From Clostridiales bacterium UBA1774 (GTDB taxonomy: Bacteria; Bacillota; Clostridia; Oscillospirales; Oscillospiraceae): a DNA stretch of 21,974 nucleotides. The stretch is taken from positions 1 through 21,974 of the forward strand of contig DCGQ01000021.1 in the NCBI GenBank assembly GCA_002314635.1, written 5' to 3'. The translations under genes were made by a program, and so were the position numbers. Positions 7,008-13,713 of the stretch are shown here, piece after piece; the stretch's first letter is position 1; each line of letters starts with the position of its first letter. A model generated the notes under the pieces. It was given only the letters and a program-made list of their open reading frames with translations. It did not search any database and was not told the DNA's origin.

Positions 7008-7579
7008 TTGAAAAGAAGCCGGAAATCATTGTTTTTGCGGGTCCAAACGGAAGCGGGAAAAGTACAGTCACAGAAGCGGCAAGTGTAATAGAACCCTATA
7101 TCAATGCAGATGATATCAAAAAAGCACTGGGTTGCTCTGACCTTGAGGCAGCGGAAATCGCTGATCGCAGAAGATCGGAGTGTGTCCGGCACAGGAAAAG
7201 TTTCACCTTTGAGACAGTGCTTTCTACCTCACGAAAATTAGATTTCCTGAGAGCAGCAAAAGATGAAGGCTATTTTATACGAGGTTATTTCATTCTGACC
7301 TGTAGTGCGGACATCAATGTACTGCGCGTCCATGCCCGTGCAGTAAGCGGTGGTCACAGCGTGCCGGAAGAAAAAATCCGGGGAAGATATGACCGTTCCC
7401 TTGCGAATTTGCCGGAGTTTCTGAATCTCTGCGATATTTGCCATGTCTATGACAATACCGAAGCTGTTTTTCGGATTTTCAAAAAGCGCAAAACGGAATA
7501 TTTCTTGTGGGAAAGTGAATATTGGAACAAAAATCAGATTTTGGAGCTGACAGGTTTTTTGCAGGACACTTCATTATAA
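7004..7579 (+). CDS. Zeta toxin-family P-loop kinase
   Basis: The 191-residue product has Walker A GPNGSGKST (residues 13-21), NADDIKKAL (34-42), FTFETVLST (67-75) and the family's GGHSVPEEKIRGRYDRSLAN (116-135). Zeta toxins phosphorylate the 3'-OH of UDP-N-acetylglucosamine or related sugars and so block cell-wall precursor supply, until bound by their antitoxin. Length suits the short zeta/AAA kinase group. It overlaps the antitoxin gene by 4 bases. The end is followed by a terminator at 7693. All visible core motifs are present, so it should be active; the substrate is inferred from the family. Confidence 0.87.
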   Translation: MIEKKPEIIVFAGPNGSGKSTVTEAASVIEPYINADDIKKALGCSDLEAAEIADRRRSECVRHRKSFTFETVLSTSRKLDFLRAAKDEGYFIRGYFILTCSADINVLRVHARAVSGGHSVPEEKIRGRYDRSLANLPEFLNLCDICHVYDNTEAVFRIFKKRKTEYFLWESEYWNKNQILELTGFLQDTSL

Positions 7580-7692
7580 GCTGGAATTACAGATGTCCGG
7601 CTTATCAATCCCCCCGATTGCGGGGCTTCGCACGCCGCCGCACAGGCCGCAATCAAAGAGGCACAGTAATCAAAGTAATCGCAAATAAATCG

Positions 7693-7726
7693 CCGTACCT
7701 CTCTTTTCGGGAGGTACGGTTTCTTT
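7693..7726 (+). terminator. Rho-independent terminator after the toxin module
   Basis: CCGTACCTCTC pairs with GGGAGGTACGG (one T-G wobble) around TTTTC, followed by TTTCTTT. It lies 114 bases after the zeta toxin stop; the intervening stretch (7580-7692) shows no gene. It closes the accessory region before the GC-rich redox genes. Confidence 0.82.
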
Positions 7727-7750
7727 GTCGGCACTGCATGTACGCAGCTC

Positions 7751-7779
7751 TTTACAGACGCATGAAGATTATGTATACT
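7751..7779 (+). promoter_or_regulatory. Sigma-A-type promoter for the ene-reductase gene
   Basis: TTTACA (7751-7756), 17 bases, TATACT (7774-7779); the ATG at 7822 follows after about 40 bases with AAAGG at 7807-7811. Confidence 0.72.
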
Positions 7780-7821
7780 ATGGAAAAGCAAAATAATCTC
7801 ATACAGAAAGGTTGATACAGA

Positions 7822-9759
7822 ATGACCGGAATCGAACGCTATCCCAATCTGCTGAAACCGCTGCGGCTGGGCGGAGTCACCTTCCGCAACCGGATGTTCT
7901 CCGCGCCCACCGGACTGCTGGACCTCAGCTCCGAATCCATCCCCGCACAGGATTGGATGGACTACTTTGAGCGGAAGGCCAAGGGCGGTGCTGCCAGCGT
8001 GAACATCGGCGAATGCCATGTGGACGACATCGACAACGCTGAGACCTACCGGGTGTTCCAGTTGAAGGATCATGTGGTGAACTTTAATTCTCTTGGCAAG
8101 ATCGCCAACAACATCACCCGCTACGGTGCAGTGGCTACCATTGAGCTGATGAAAACCGGCACCGTCCGCTCCAAGGACAGCAAGTATCTGCTTGGTCCCA
8201 GCGACGGTGTACCCTACAAGACCCGGGGCGAGATGCGCGCCATGACCGAGGAGGAGATCCTTGCCACCATCGAGGACTATGCCAATGCGGCAGCCTACGC
8301 GAAAAGCCGCGGCTTCGGCATGGTGACGATCCACGCCGGGCACGGCTGGTTCCTGCACCAGTTCTTCTCCCCCGCCTTCAACCGCCGTACCGACCGCTGG
8401 GGCGGCTCGGTGGAAAACCGCGCCCGTCTCACCGTCTCCGTCATCGACGCGATCCATAAGCGCTGCGGCAGGGATTTCCCGGTGGAGGTGCGGATCAGCG
8501 GCTCCGAAATCTTCGAGGGCGGCTACGATGTGCAGGGCGGCATCGACTTTGCCAAGCAGCTGGACGGTCACGCCGACCTGATCCATGTGTCCGTAGGCAA
8601 CCTGTTCGTACCCGCCACGGAGGCGGAGACTCATCCGGGCATTTTCCGGGACAGCGCCTGCAATGTGAAATACGCGGCGGAGATTAAAAAGCACGTCAGT
8701 ACCCCGGTGGCCACCATCGGCGGCCTGTCCGACCCGGATGAGATGGAGGAGATCATTGCCTCCGGCCGGGCGGATGTGTGCGAGATGGCCCGTGGTCTGA
8801 TCTGCGACCCGGATATGCCCACCAAGCTCCGCGCAGGACGGGAAAAGGAAGTGCGGCACTGTCTGCGCTGCTTCCGCTGCGTGAACGAGATGTACCAGCA
8901 CGGCAGACTGTTCTGCGCCATCAACCCGGAATCCGGCAAGGATCGGGAGGTGCGGGAGCCGGTGCCTGCCGAAAACCGTAAGAAGGTTCTGGTGGCAGGC
9001 GGCGGTATCGCCGGTATGGAAGCTGCCATCACCGCCGCGAAGCAGGGCCACAAGGTCACGCTGGCGGAGAAGTCCGACCGGCTGGGCGGCATTCTGCTGT
9101 GTGAGACGGAGGTGCCCTTCAAGAAGCGGGTGGGTGAATACATCGAGCGGCAGAAGTACATGATCGGCAAGGCCGGTATCGAGGTTCTGCTGAATACCGA
9201 GGTCACGCCGGCGCTGGTACAGAAGCTGCAGCCGGACACCGTTCTCTGCGCCATCGGAGCCAAACCCGCTCTGCCTGCTATCCCGGGCATCGACGGCAAG
9301 CATGTGCTGACCGTGGACAAAGCCTTTGCCGAACCGGAGGCCCTCAAGGGCAGAATCGTGGTTCTGGGCGCGGGTCTCTCCGGTCTGGAGCTGGCGATCT
9401 ACGCCCGGATGCTGGGCAAGGACGTGGAAGTGGTGGAGCAGGCCGGGTCGGAGCTGGGCATGAAGAACGGCACCCAGACCGGGCGGCTGAAGGAGCTGGG
9501 CCGGGAGCCGCATTTCGGTTGCACCGTAAAGGCCATCACAGACAAGGCTGTCCTCTGCGACACTGCCTCCGGTGAAGTGACTTTTGAGGCGGACACCGTG
9601 GTTGTGGCGCTGGGCATGAAGCCTCAGTGGGACGAGAGCGACGCGCTGGCCGTCACCGCCGGTGAGTTCTACCAGATCGGCGACTGCCGCAAGCCTCGGG
9701 ACATCCTCGCCGCCACCGGCGAAGCATGGACCGCCGCAGTCAATCTGGGCAGATTCTGA
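7822..9759 (+). CDS. NADH:flavin oxidoreductase (Old Yellow Enzyme / 2-enoate reductase type) with C-terminal FAD/NAD domain
   Basis: The 645-residue product has the three-part design of 2,4-dienoyl-CoA reductase and the bile-acid enzymes BaiCD/BaiH. An FMN-binding TIM barrel comes first (residues 1-340; LRLGGVTFRNRMFSAP, and HAGHGW at 171-176, where many relatives have Tyr instead of Trp). Next is a [4Fe-4S] motif C347-x2-C350-x2-C353-x11-C365, one residue tighter than the C-x2-C-x3-C of the dienoyl-CoA reductases. Last is an FAD/NAD module (VLVAGGGIAGMEAA near 390, IVVLGAGLSGLELAIYA near 512). Such enzymes reduce activated C=C bonds with NAD(P)H in the cytoplasm. The gene has its own promoter and faces the dehydrogenase at 9813 across a shared terminator. 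The substrate cannot be told; an enone or enoate is expected. Confidence 0.87.
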   Translation: MTGIERYPNLLKPLRLGGVTFRNRMFSAPTGLLDLSSESIPAQDWMDYFERKAKGGAASVNIGECHVDDIDNAETYRVFQLKDHVVNFNSLGKIANNITRYGAVATIELMKTGTVRSKDSKYLLGPSDGVPYKTRGEMRAMTEEEILATIEDYANAAAYAKSRGFGMVTIHAGHGWFLHQFFSPAFNRRTDRWGGSVENRARLTVSVIDAIHKRCGRDFPVEVRISGSEIFEGGYDVQGGIDFAKQLDGHADLIHVSVGNLFVPATEAETHPGIFRDSACNVKYAAEIKKHVSTPVATIGGLSDPDEMEEIIASGRADVCEMARGLICDPDMPTKLRAGREKEVRHCLRCFRCVNEMYQHGRLFCAINPESGKDREVREPVPAENRKKVLVAGGGIAGMEAAITAAKQGHKVTLAEKSDRLGGILLCETEVPFKKRVGEYIERQKYMIGKAGIEVLLNTEVTPALVQKLQPDTVLCAIGAKPALPAIPGIDGKHVLTVDKAFAEPEALKGRIVVLGAGLSGLELAIYARMLGKDVEVVEQAGSELGMKNGTQTGRLKELGREPHFGCTVKAITDKAVLCDTASGEVTFEADTVVVALGMKPQWDESDALAVTAGEFYQIGDCRKPRDILAATGEAWTAAVNLGRF

Positions 9760-9768
9760 GTATAAAAT

Positions 9769-9800
9769 CGGCTCCCGCAAAATGCGGGAGCCGTTTGTAT
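9769..9800. terminator. Bidirectional terminator between converging ene-reductase and dehydrogenase genes
   Basis: CGGCTCCCGC (9769-9778) pairs perfectly with GCGGGAGCCG (9784-9793) around AAAAT. T-rich sequence follows on the plus side (TTTGTAT) and ATTTTATA on the minus side. Confidence 0.85.
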
Positions 9801-9812
9801 TGCTTATTCTTC

Positions 9813-10595
9813 TTATCTTGCCAGAGAATAGCCGCCGTCCACGGTGATGACGGTACCGGTGGTGAAGTCGCTGGCGGAGGAGGCCAGATACACGGCGGTA
9901 GCGCCGATCTCCAGAGCCTTGCCGTAGCGGCCCAGCGGAATGGTCTTTTTCACCATCTCATAGGCATCGGGGGGCATGACGTCCAGCAGGTTGGACTCGG
10001 TGTAGCCGGGGGCGATGGCGTTCACATTGATGTTGTACTGGGCCCACTCGTGAGCCAGACACTTGGTCAGGCGGTTCAGACCGGCCTTGGCCACGTTGTA
10101 GGGGGTGAAAGAGGGGATGTTGCACATCTCGCCGCTGTTGGAGGTGATGTTGATGACCTTGCCGCCCTTGCCGTCCTCGCGCATCCGCTTGCCCACCAGA
10201 TAGCACATCCGGAACGCACCGTTCAGGTCCACATCGATGCAGGTGAACCACTCTTTCAGTTCTTCGGAGTAGTCCAGAATGCCGCCCATGGCGCTGACGC
10301 CGCTGTTGTTCACCAGAATGTCCACATGGCCGAAGTCCTTCCAAGTTGCATCCACGGCTGTTTTCAGACCTTCGAAATCGGTAATGTCGGCCTTGTACCA
10401 CTTATAGATGCCGCCGTTGACGCTGAGCTTCTCGATGGCAGCCTCGGCACGGGCCTGATTGCGGCAGTAGATGGCAATGTTGCAGCCTTCGGCGGCCAGC
10501 GCGGTGGAGATGCCGAAGCCGATTCCGGTGTCGCCGCCGGTGATGATGGCGGTCTTGCCCTTCAGGCAGAACGCTTTTTCCATATTTTCAAGCAT
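9813..10595 (-). CDS. Short-chain dehydrogenase/reductase (classical SDR)
   Basis: The 260-residue product shows the classical SDR motifs in order: cofactor motif TGGDTGIG (residues 19-26), NNSG (96-99), an active-site Asn (125), Ser 152, Tyr 166 and Lys 170 (YNVAK), and the C-terminal DGGYSLAR. An Arg after the second strand (YCRN) hints at NADP(H) preference. Such enzymes interconvert hydroxyl and keto groups; gluconate, 3-oxoacyl and hydroxysteroid dehydrogenases share this form and cannot be separated by eye. GGGAG stands 10 bases before the ATG. It is divergent from the molybdenum subunit at 10783 and shares its promoter region, suggesting co-regulation. Confidence 0.9.
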   Translation of the reverse strand: MLENMEKAFCLKGKTAIITGGDTGIGFGISTALAAEGCNIAIYCRNQARAEAAIEKLSVNGGIYKWYKADITDFEGLKTAVDATWKDFGHVDILVNNSGVSAMGGILDYSEELKEWFTCIDVDLNGAFRMCYLVGKRMREDGKGGKVINITSNSGEMCNIPSFTPYNVAKAGLNRLTKCLAHEWAQYNINVNAIAPGYTESNLLDVMPPDAYEMVKKTIPLGRYGKALEIGATAVYLASSASDFTTGTVITVDGGYSLAR

Positions 10596-10635
10596 GGTTT
10601 CATAACTCCCTTCGATTTTAGGTATTTATGATTCT

Positions 10636-10664
10636 ATCCTATCAGAGTTTTTGCAAAAACGCAA
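10636..10664 (-). promoter_or_regulatory. Candidate promoter of the short-chain dehydrogenase gene
   Basis: Minus strand TTGCGT (10664-10659), 17 bases, TAGGAT (10641-10636). The spacer overlaps the palindrome at 10647-10660. Confidence 0.5.
10647..10660. promoter_or_regulatory. Perfect 14-bp palindrome in a divergent promoter region (candidate operator)
   Basis: GTTTTTGCAAAAAC is self-complementary, and a half-site GCAAAAAC recurs at 10673-10680. It lies inside the dehydrogenase promoter spacer and about 25 bases upstream of the -35 box of the molybdenum subunit gene, a position suited to a shared regulator. Confidence 0.58.
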
Positions 10665-10682
10665 CCAAATCCGCAAAAACAG

Positions 10683-10711
10683 TGGAAATGTGCAGCAGGA
10701 TACGCTATAAT
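10683..10711 (+). promoter_or_regulatory. Promoter of the orphan molybdenum subunit gene
   Basis: A perfect TATAAT (10706-10711) lies 17 bases after TGGAAA (10683-10688), which matches the -35 consensus at four of six positions. The leader to the ATG at 10783 is about 65 bases. Confidence 0.6.
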
Positions 10712-10782
10712 CATATATCAGGAAAATAGGCGCAGAGGCTCTGCCGTTCTGCGCATGAATACATGATGGGAGGATCACCGAT

Positions 10783-13155
10783 ATGCCGGATTATGCAGGT
10801 GTAAACGGACTGCGTGAGAATTTCAAGATTGTCGGAAAACCAAATGTGCCGGGCGTACTCAGCTATGCGTGCGCTTCCGGTGTGGCTAAATATTGCGGAG
10901 ACTTCACCGCGCCGGACATGCTGTTTGCCAAGTTCCTGCACAGCCCCTATGCCAACGCGAAGATCGTCAAGCTGGATACCACTCGCGCCCGCGCCCTGCC
11001 CGGCGTGGTGGACATTATCACATGGGACGACCCGGATCTGGACGGTATCCGCAGCTACGGTGAGCTTTGGGGTACGCCCCGGCCGTGGCTGGACAACATC
11101 GCCGATCAGGAAGGCGCCGAGGTCGGCTGCATCGTGGTCTGCGAAAGCGAGGATATCTGCGATGAAGCTCTGCGCCGTCTGGACATTCAGTGGGAGGTCC
11201 TGCCCTTCGTGGTAGACATTCTGGAGGGTGCCAAGGAGGACGCGTTCACCATCCGTCCCGATGTGGCCACCGCCACCACCTTCGGTATGCGCCAGCAGAA
11301 GAACGACAAGTTCCCCCCGAAGCGGGGCAACGTGTCCTTCACCGGCAACGATGAGGGCGACGCGCCTGCCGCCATGAAGGAAGCGGAGAACATCATCGAG
11401 TTCGACATGAATATGCCGGCCTTTGGCTCCGTGATCCCCAACCCGCCCGGCTCCATCGCCTGGTGGTTTGACGATCCCTACCACGGCCCCGGCAAGAGCC
11501 TGCACATCGAAGGCGCTGTCCGCAACCGGGAAGCCATCATGCAGATGTACAATCTGCCCTCCGAGCAGGTCATTCAGGAAGGCCTGTTCATGGGCGGCAA
11601 ATACTGCGACTGGGGTCTGCGCCGCAGTCAGGAGATCACGCCGCTGCTGGCCCGCCGTGTGGGCCGTCCCGTGCGCTGCGTGAACACCCGCGAGGAGACC
11701 TTCGACTTCCTGATGAATCAGCGCTTCTGCCACATCAAGGTCGGCTTCGACAAGGACGGTCTGATCACCGCCATTGAGGATCACTCCATTGCGGACGCAG
11801 GCGTGCGCGGCAGTTCTTCCTTCGGTACTGCCGGTGATCTGACGCAGGGCCCCTACAACTCCATCAAATGCACCAACATTCAGCAGCGGATGGACATTGT
11901 GGATTCCAACCGCGGTCTGATGTTCGTTTCCGGTCAGCACTGCCCGTTCAACTGGGATATCATCTCCATTGCCGAGTATCTGATCGCGGAAAAGCTGGGC
12001 AAAGACCCCATCGACATTGCCCGTCTGAACCTGCACGGCCCCAGTGAGAAGGACGACCGGAACCCGGTTCCCTCCTTCGACGCCTGTATCGACGAGGGCC
12101 GCAAGTTCATGAAGTGGGACTGGCACAAGGACGGCATGAAGCGTCTGCCGGACGGGCGGCTTCACGGTGCCTCCTTCCGCTACCAGATGTGCCCCCGCCA
12201 CGCCATGAAGGATTACGACTGCACGCTGGAGCTGCGGAAGGGCGTTGTCCACTTCCCGACGCAGGGCCCCCACGTGGGTATCTACGGCGTGGAATGCAAC
12301 GTGATGGTTGCCGCCGAAGAACTGGGCATCCCCTATGAAGATATCGCGGTGGATTTCGACTACCGCGCCGCGCATACGCCCATGGGCGGCGGCTCCGACG
12401 GCGTCACCGCTTCCGCGTGGGTGGTGAAGGAATGCGCCAACGATCTGAAGCGTCAGATTCTGAAAGCCGCCGCTGCGGATGCTGCCAAGCCCAAGGCCAT
12501 CGAGACTAAGTGGGGCGGCCCCCGCGCCTTCAACGGCCCCAGTCCCCTTTCCGGTCACGGCTGGGAAGAGCTGGACATGGAGGACGGGTATATCTTCGTC
12601 AAGGGTGAGCCGGAAAAGCGCATTCTGATGAAGGACGCAGTGGTGGACAATCTGTTTGCCACCTACCACGGCAAGCCGCCGCTGTCTGTCTGGTCCACCG
12701 GTCACGGCGGCCGCCAGTTGGACACCATGAACACCGCCTACTGCGAGGTGGCCGTGGACGAGGAGACCGGCGAGGTGGAGATCCTCCGCTTCGGCGTAGT
12801 GGCTGACCCGGGCAAGGTCATCCGTCTCACCTCTCTGGAGAGTCAGGTGGATCAGGTCATGTACTTCTCTCAGGGCTGCCAGCTGCTGGAGGATTTCATT
12901 TACGATGACCACACCGGCGTGAAGCTGAACACCAACATGATTGACTACATGAAGCCCACCATGCTGGACGTGCCCCAGGTAGACAAGGAATTTCTGGAAA
13001 CCCGCGCCGGCAACGCCGCCTACGGTGCCAACGGCATCTCCCACAGCCTTGCCAACACCCATCTGGTCATCATGGCCATCCACAACGCCACCGGCGTCTG
13101 GGTCGATCCCCCCGCGACCCCGGACAAGGTGCTGAAAGCACTTGGAAAAGCGTAA
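10783..13155 (+). CDS. Xanthine-oxidase-family molybdopterin-binding subunit, stand-alone paralogue
   Basis: The 790-residue product has the N-terminal hammerhead domain (about 25-140; GVAKYCGDFTAPDMLFAKFL) and the MoCo-binding domain (LFMGGKYCDWG, GRPVRCVNTREETFDF, MGGGSDGVTAS, and PPATPDKVLKALGK at the C-terminus). It is closely similar throughout to the operon subunit at 16065-18416. Two motifs differ from family consensus: the usual RGxG pocket motif reads SGQHCPFNWD (383-392) and the usual GxGE carrying the catalytic Glu reads GISH (751-754). GGGAGGA 8 bases before the ATG sets the start. No iron-sulfur or FAD subunit accompanies it, so it probably borrows those of the facing operon. Xanthine or aldehyde oxidation is unlikely given the motif changes; the reaction is unknown, with hydroxyl removal a possibility. 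Confidence 0.88.
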   Translation: MPDYAGVNGLRENFKIVGKPNVPGVLSYACASGVAKYCGDFTAPDMLFAKFLHSPYANAKIVKLDTTRARALPGVVDIITWDDPDLDGIRSYGELWGTPRPWLDNIADQEGAEVGCIVVCESEDICDEALRRLDIQWEVLPFVVDILEGAKEDAFTIRPDVATATTFGMRQQKNDKFPPKRGNVSFTGNDEGDAPAAMKEAENIIEFDMNMPAFGSVIPNPPGSIAWWFDDPYHGPGKSLHIEGAVRNREAIMQMYNLPSEQVIQEGLFMGGKYCDWGLRRSQEITPLLARRVGRPVRCVNTREETFDFLMNQRFCHIKVGFDKDGLITAIEDHSIADAGVRGSSSFGTAGDLTQGPYNSIKCTNIQQRMDIVDSNRGLMFVSGQHCPFNWDIISIAEYLIAEKLGKDPIDIARLNLHGPSEKDDRNPVPSFDACIDEGRKFMKWDWHKDGMKRLPDGRLHGASFRYQMCPRHAMKDYDCTLELRKGVVHFPTQGPHVGIYGVECNVMVAAEELGIPYEDIAVDFDYRAAHTPMGGGSDGVTASAWVVKECANDLKRQILKAAAADAAKPKAIETKWGGPRAFNGPSPLSGHGWEELDMEDGYIFVKGEPEKRILMKDAVVDNLFATYHGKPPLSVWSTGHGGRQLDTMNTAYCEVAVDEETGEVEILRFGVVADPGKVIRLTSLESQVDQVMYFSQGCQLLEDFIYDDHTGVKLNTNMIDYMKPTMLDVPQVDKEFLETRAGNAAYGANGISHSLANTHLVIMAIHNATGVWVDPPATPDKVLKALGKA

Positions 13156-13165
13156 GATATATTTT

Positions 13166-13196
13166 CATCGCCCGGAGCGAAACGCTCCGGGCGATG
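13166..13196 (+). terminator. Strong hairpin after the orphan molybdenum subunit gene
   Basis: CATCGCCCGGAGCG pairs perfectly over 14 bases with CGCTCCGGGCGATG around AAA, 10 bases after the stop codon. The following tract is TG-rich rather than pure T. On the minus strand it also stands just beyond the truncated HEPN frame. Confidence 0.75.
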
Positions 13197-13202
13197 TGTT
13201 GT

Positions 13203-13322
13203 TTATGGTTTTCCTTCCGCTTCCTCTCCGTACCGTCCCAGCACAAAGCGGTTGCTCAGATCCTGCTGGCCTGCCTGTTCCAGCATCCGCAGGTTGCTTT
13301 GAAAATTCTCAAACTTTTTCAT
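13203..13322 (-). pseudogene. Truncated HEPN-family nucleotidyltransferase partner (HI0074-like), 39 residues
   Basis: Overlapping the 3' end of the nucleotidyltransferase gene by 14 bases, the minus strand reads MKKFENFQSNLRMLEQAGQQ, then DLSNRFVLG, and stops at 13203. That opening is characteristic of the nucleotidyltransferase substrate-binding (HEPN) proteins that partner MNT-type enzymes and are normally about 130-145 residues. Here only about the first 28 residues match; the helical core and the conserved RX4-6H region are gone and the tail GRYGEEAEGKP is unrelated. The break lies next to the terminator of the molybdenum gene, so a deletion at this junction probably removed the rest. 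Confidence 0.72.
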
Positions 13323-13593
13323 AAATCACGATGCCCTCCCGCGAAATGCTGTCCCGCATCGGCTGCGACAGCGTACCGTCCAGATTCACAAAGTCAAAGG
13401 TCAGCAGCGTATGGGTTTCCTCCTCCGCATCCAACCGGAACATGGTCTGATTGCCGCCGGACAGGGCAAGGTCAATGTCGCTGGCACGGGAGCAGTCCCC
13501 TCTTGCGCGGGAGCCAAACAAAATGACCCGCTGCAGACCATGCCGCTGACCCAACGCCCGCAGCTCCTCCAGCACCCGTTCCGATATGCCCAT
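13309..13593 (-). CDS. MNT-type nucleotidyltransferase domain protein
   Basis: The 94-residue product has the minimal nucleotidyltransferase signature GSRARGD (27-33), DID (39-41) and a third acidic residue in FDF (Asp 67). MNT proteins pair with HEPN proteins as toxin-antitoxin systems in which the nucleotidyltransferase can AMPylate the HEPN toxin. The start at 13593 follows a G-rich ribosome binding site; a longer frame upstream is untranslated-looking. The partner frame follows with a 14-base overlap but is truncated, leaving this gene as an orphan antitoxin. It is an island between the two molybdenum genes and unrelated to them in function. Confidence 0.82.
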   Translation of the reverse strand: MGISERVLEELRALGQRHGLQRVILFGSRARGDCSRASDIDLALSGGNQTMFRLDAEEETHTLLTFDFVNLDGTLSQPMRDSISREGIVIYEKV

Positions 13594-13615
13594 TGTACCC
13601 GCCCCCTTTTTCGTT

Positions 13616-13644
13616 ATGCTATCACACCGGCCGGTTCCCTGCAA
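13616..13644 (-). promoter_or_regulatory. Candidate promoter of the nucleotidyltransferase gene
   Basis: Minus strand TTGCAG (13644-13639), 17 bases, TAGCAT (13621-13616), 22 bases before the start codon. Confidence 0.5.
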
Positions 13645-13669
13645 GCACCTTCTGTCACCCTCATATTGC

Positions 13670-13702
13670 AAAAACCGGGCCGCCCCTTGCGGAGCGACCC
13701 GG
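13670..13702 (-). terminator. Terminator of the [2Fe-2S]-Mo-FAD operon
   Basis: A 12-position stem with two mismatches between 13675-13686 and 13691-13702 (arms CCGGG and CCCGG outermost, loop TTGC) is followed on the minus strand by TTTTT. It begins 12 bases beyond the FAD subunit stop. Confidence 0.78.
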
Positions 13703-13713
13703 AATGATTGTGC

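Noticed and set aside
7522..7815. 97-codon plus-strand frame after the zeta toxin
   Set aside because: Runs through the terminator hairpin and the next promoter and has no ribosome binding site.
7534..9780. Very long minus-strand open frame opposite the ene-reductase gene
   Set aside because: It is the antisense shadow of a GC-rich gene; composition is His/Gly/Val-rich without domains, no ribosome binding site, and it crosses a terminator and the promoter.
10711..13083. Long minus-strand frame opposite the orphan Mo subunit
   Set aside because: Mirror of a clear gene with all family motifs on the plus strand; the frame covers that gene's promoter.
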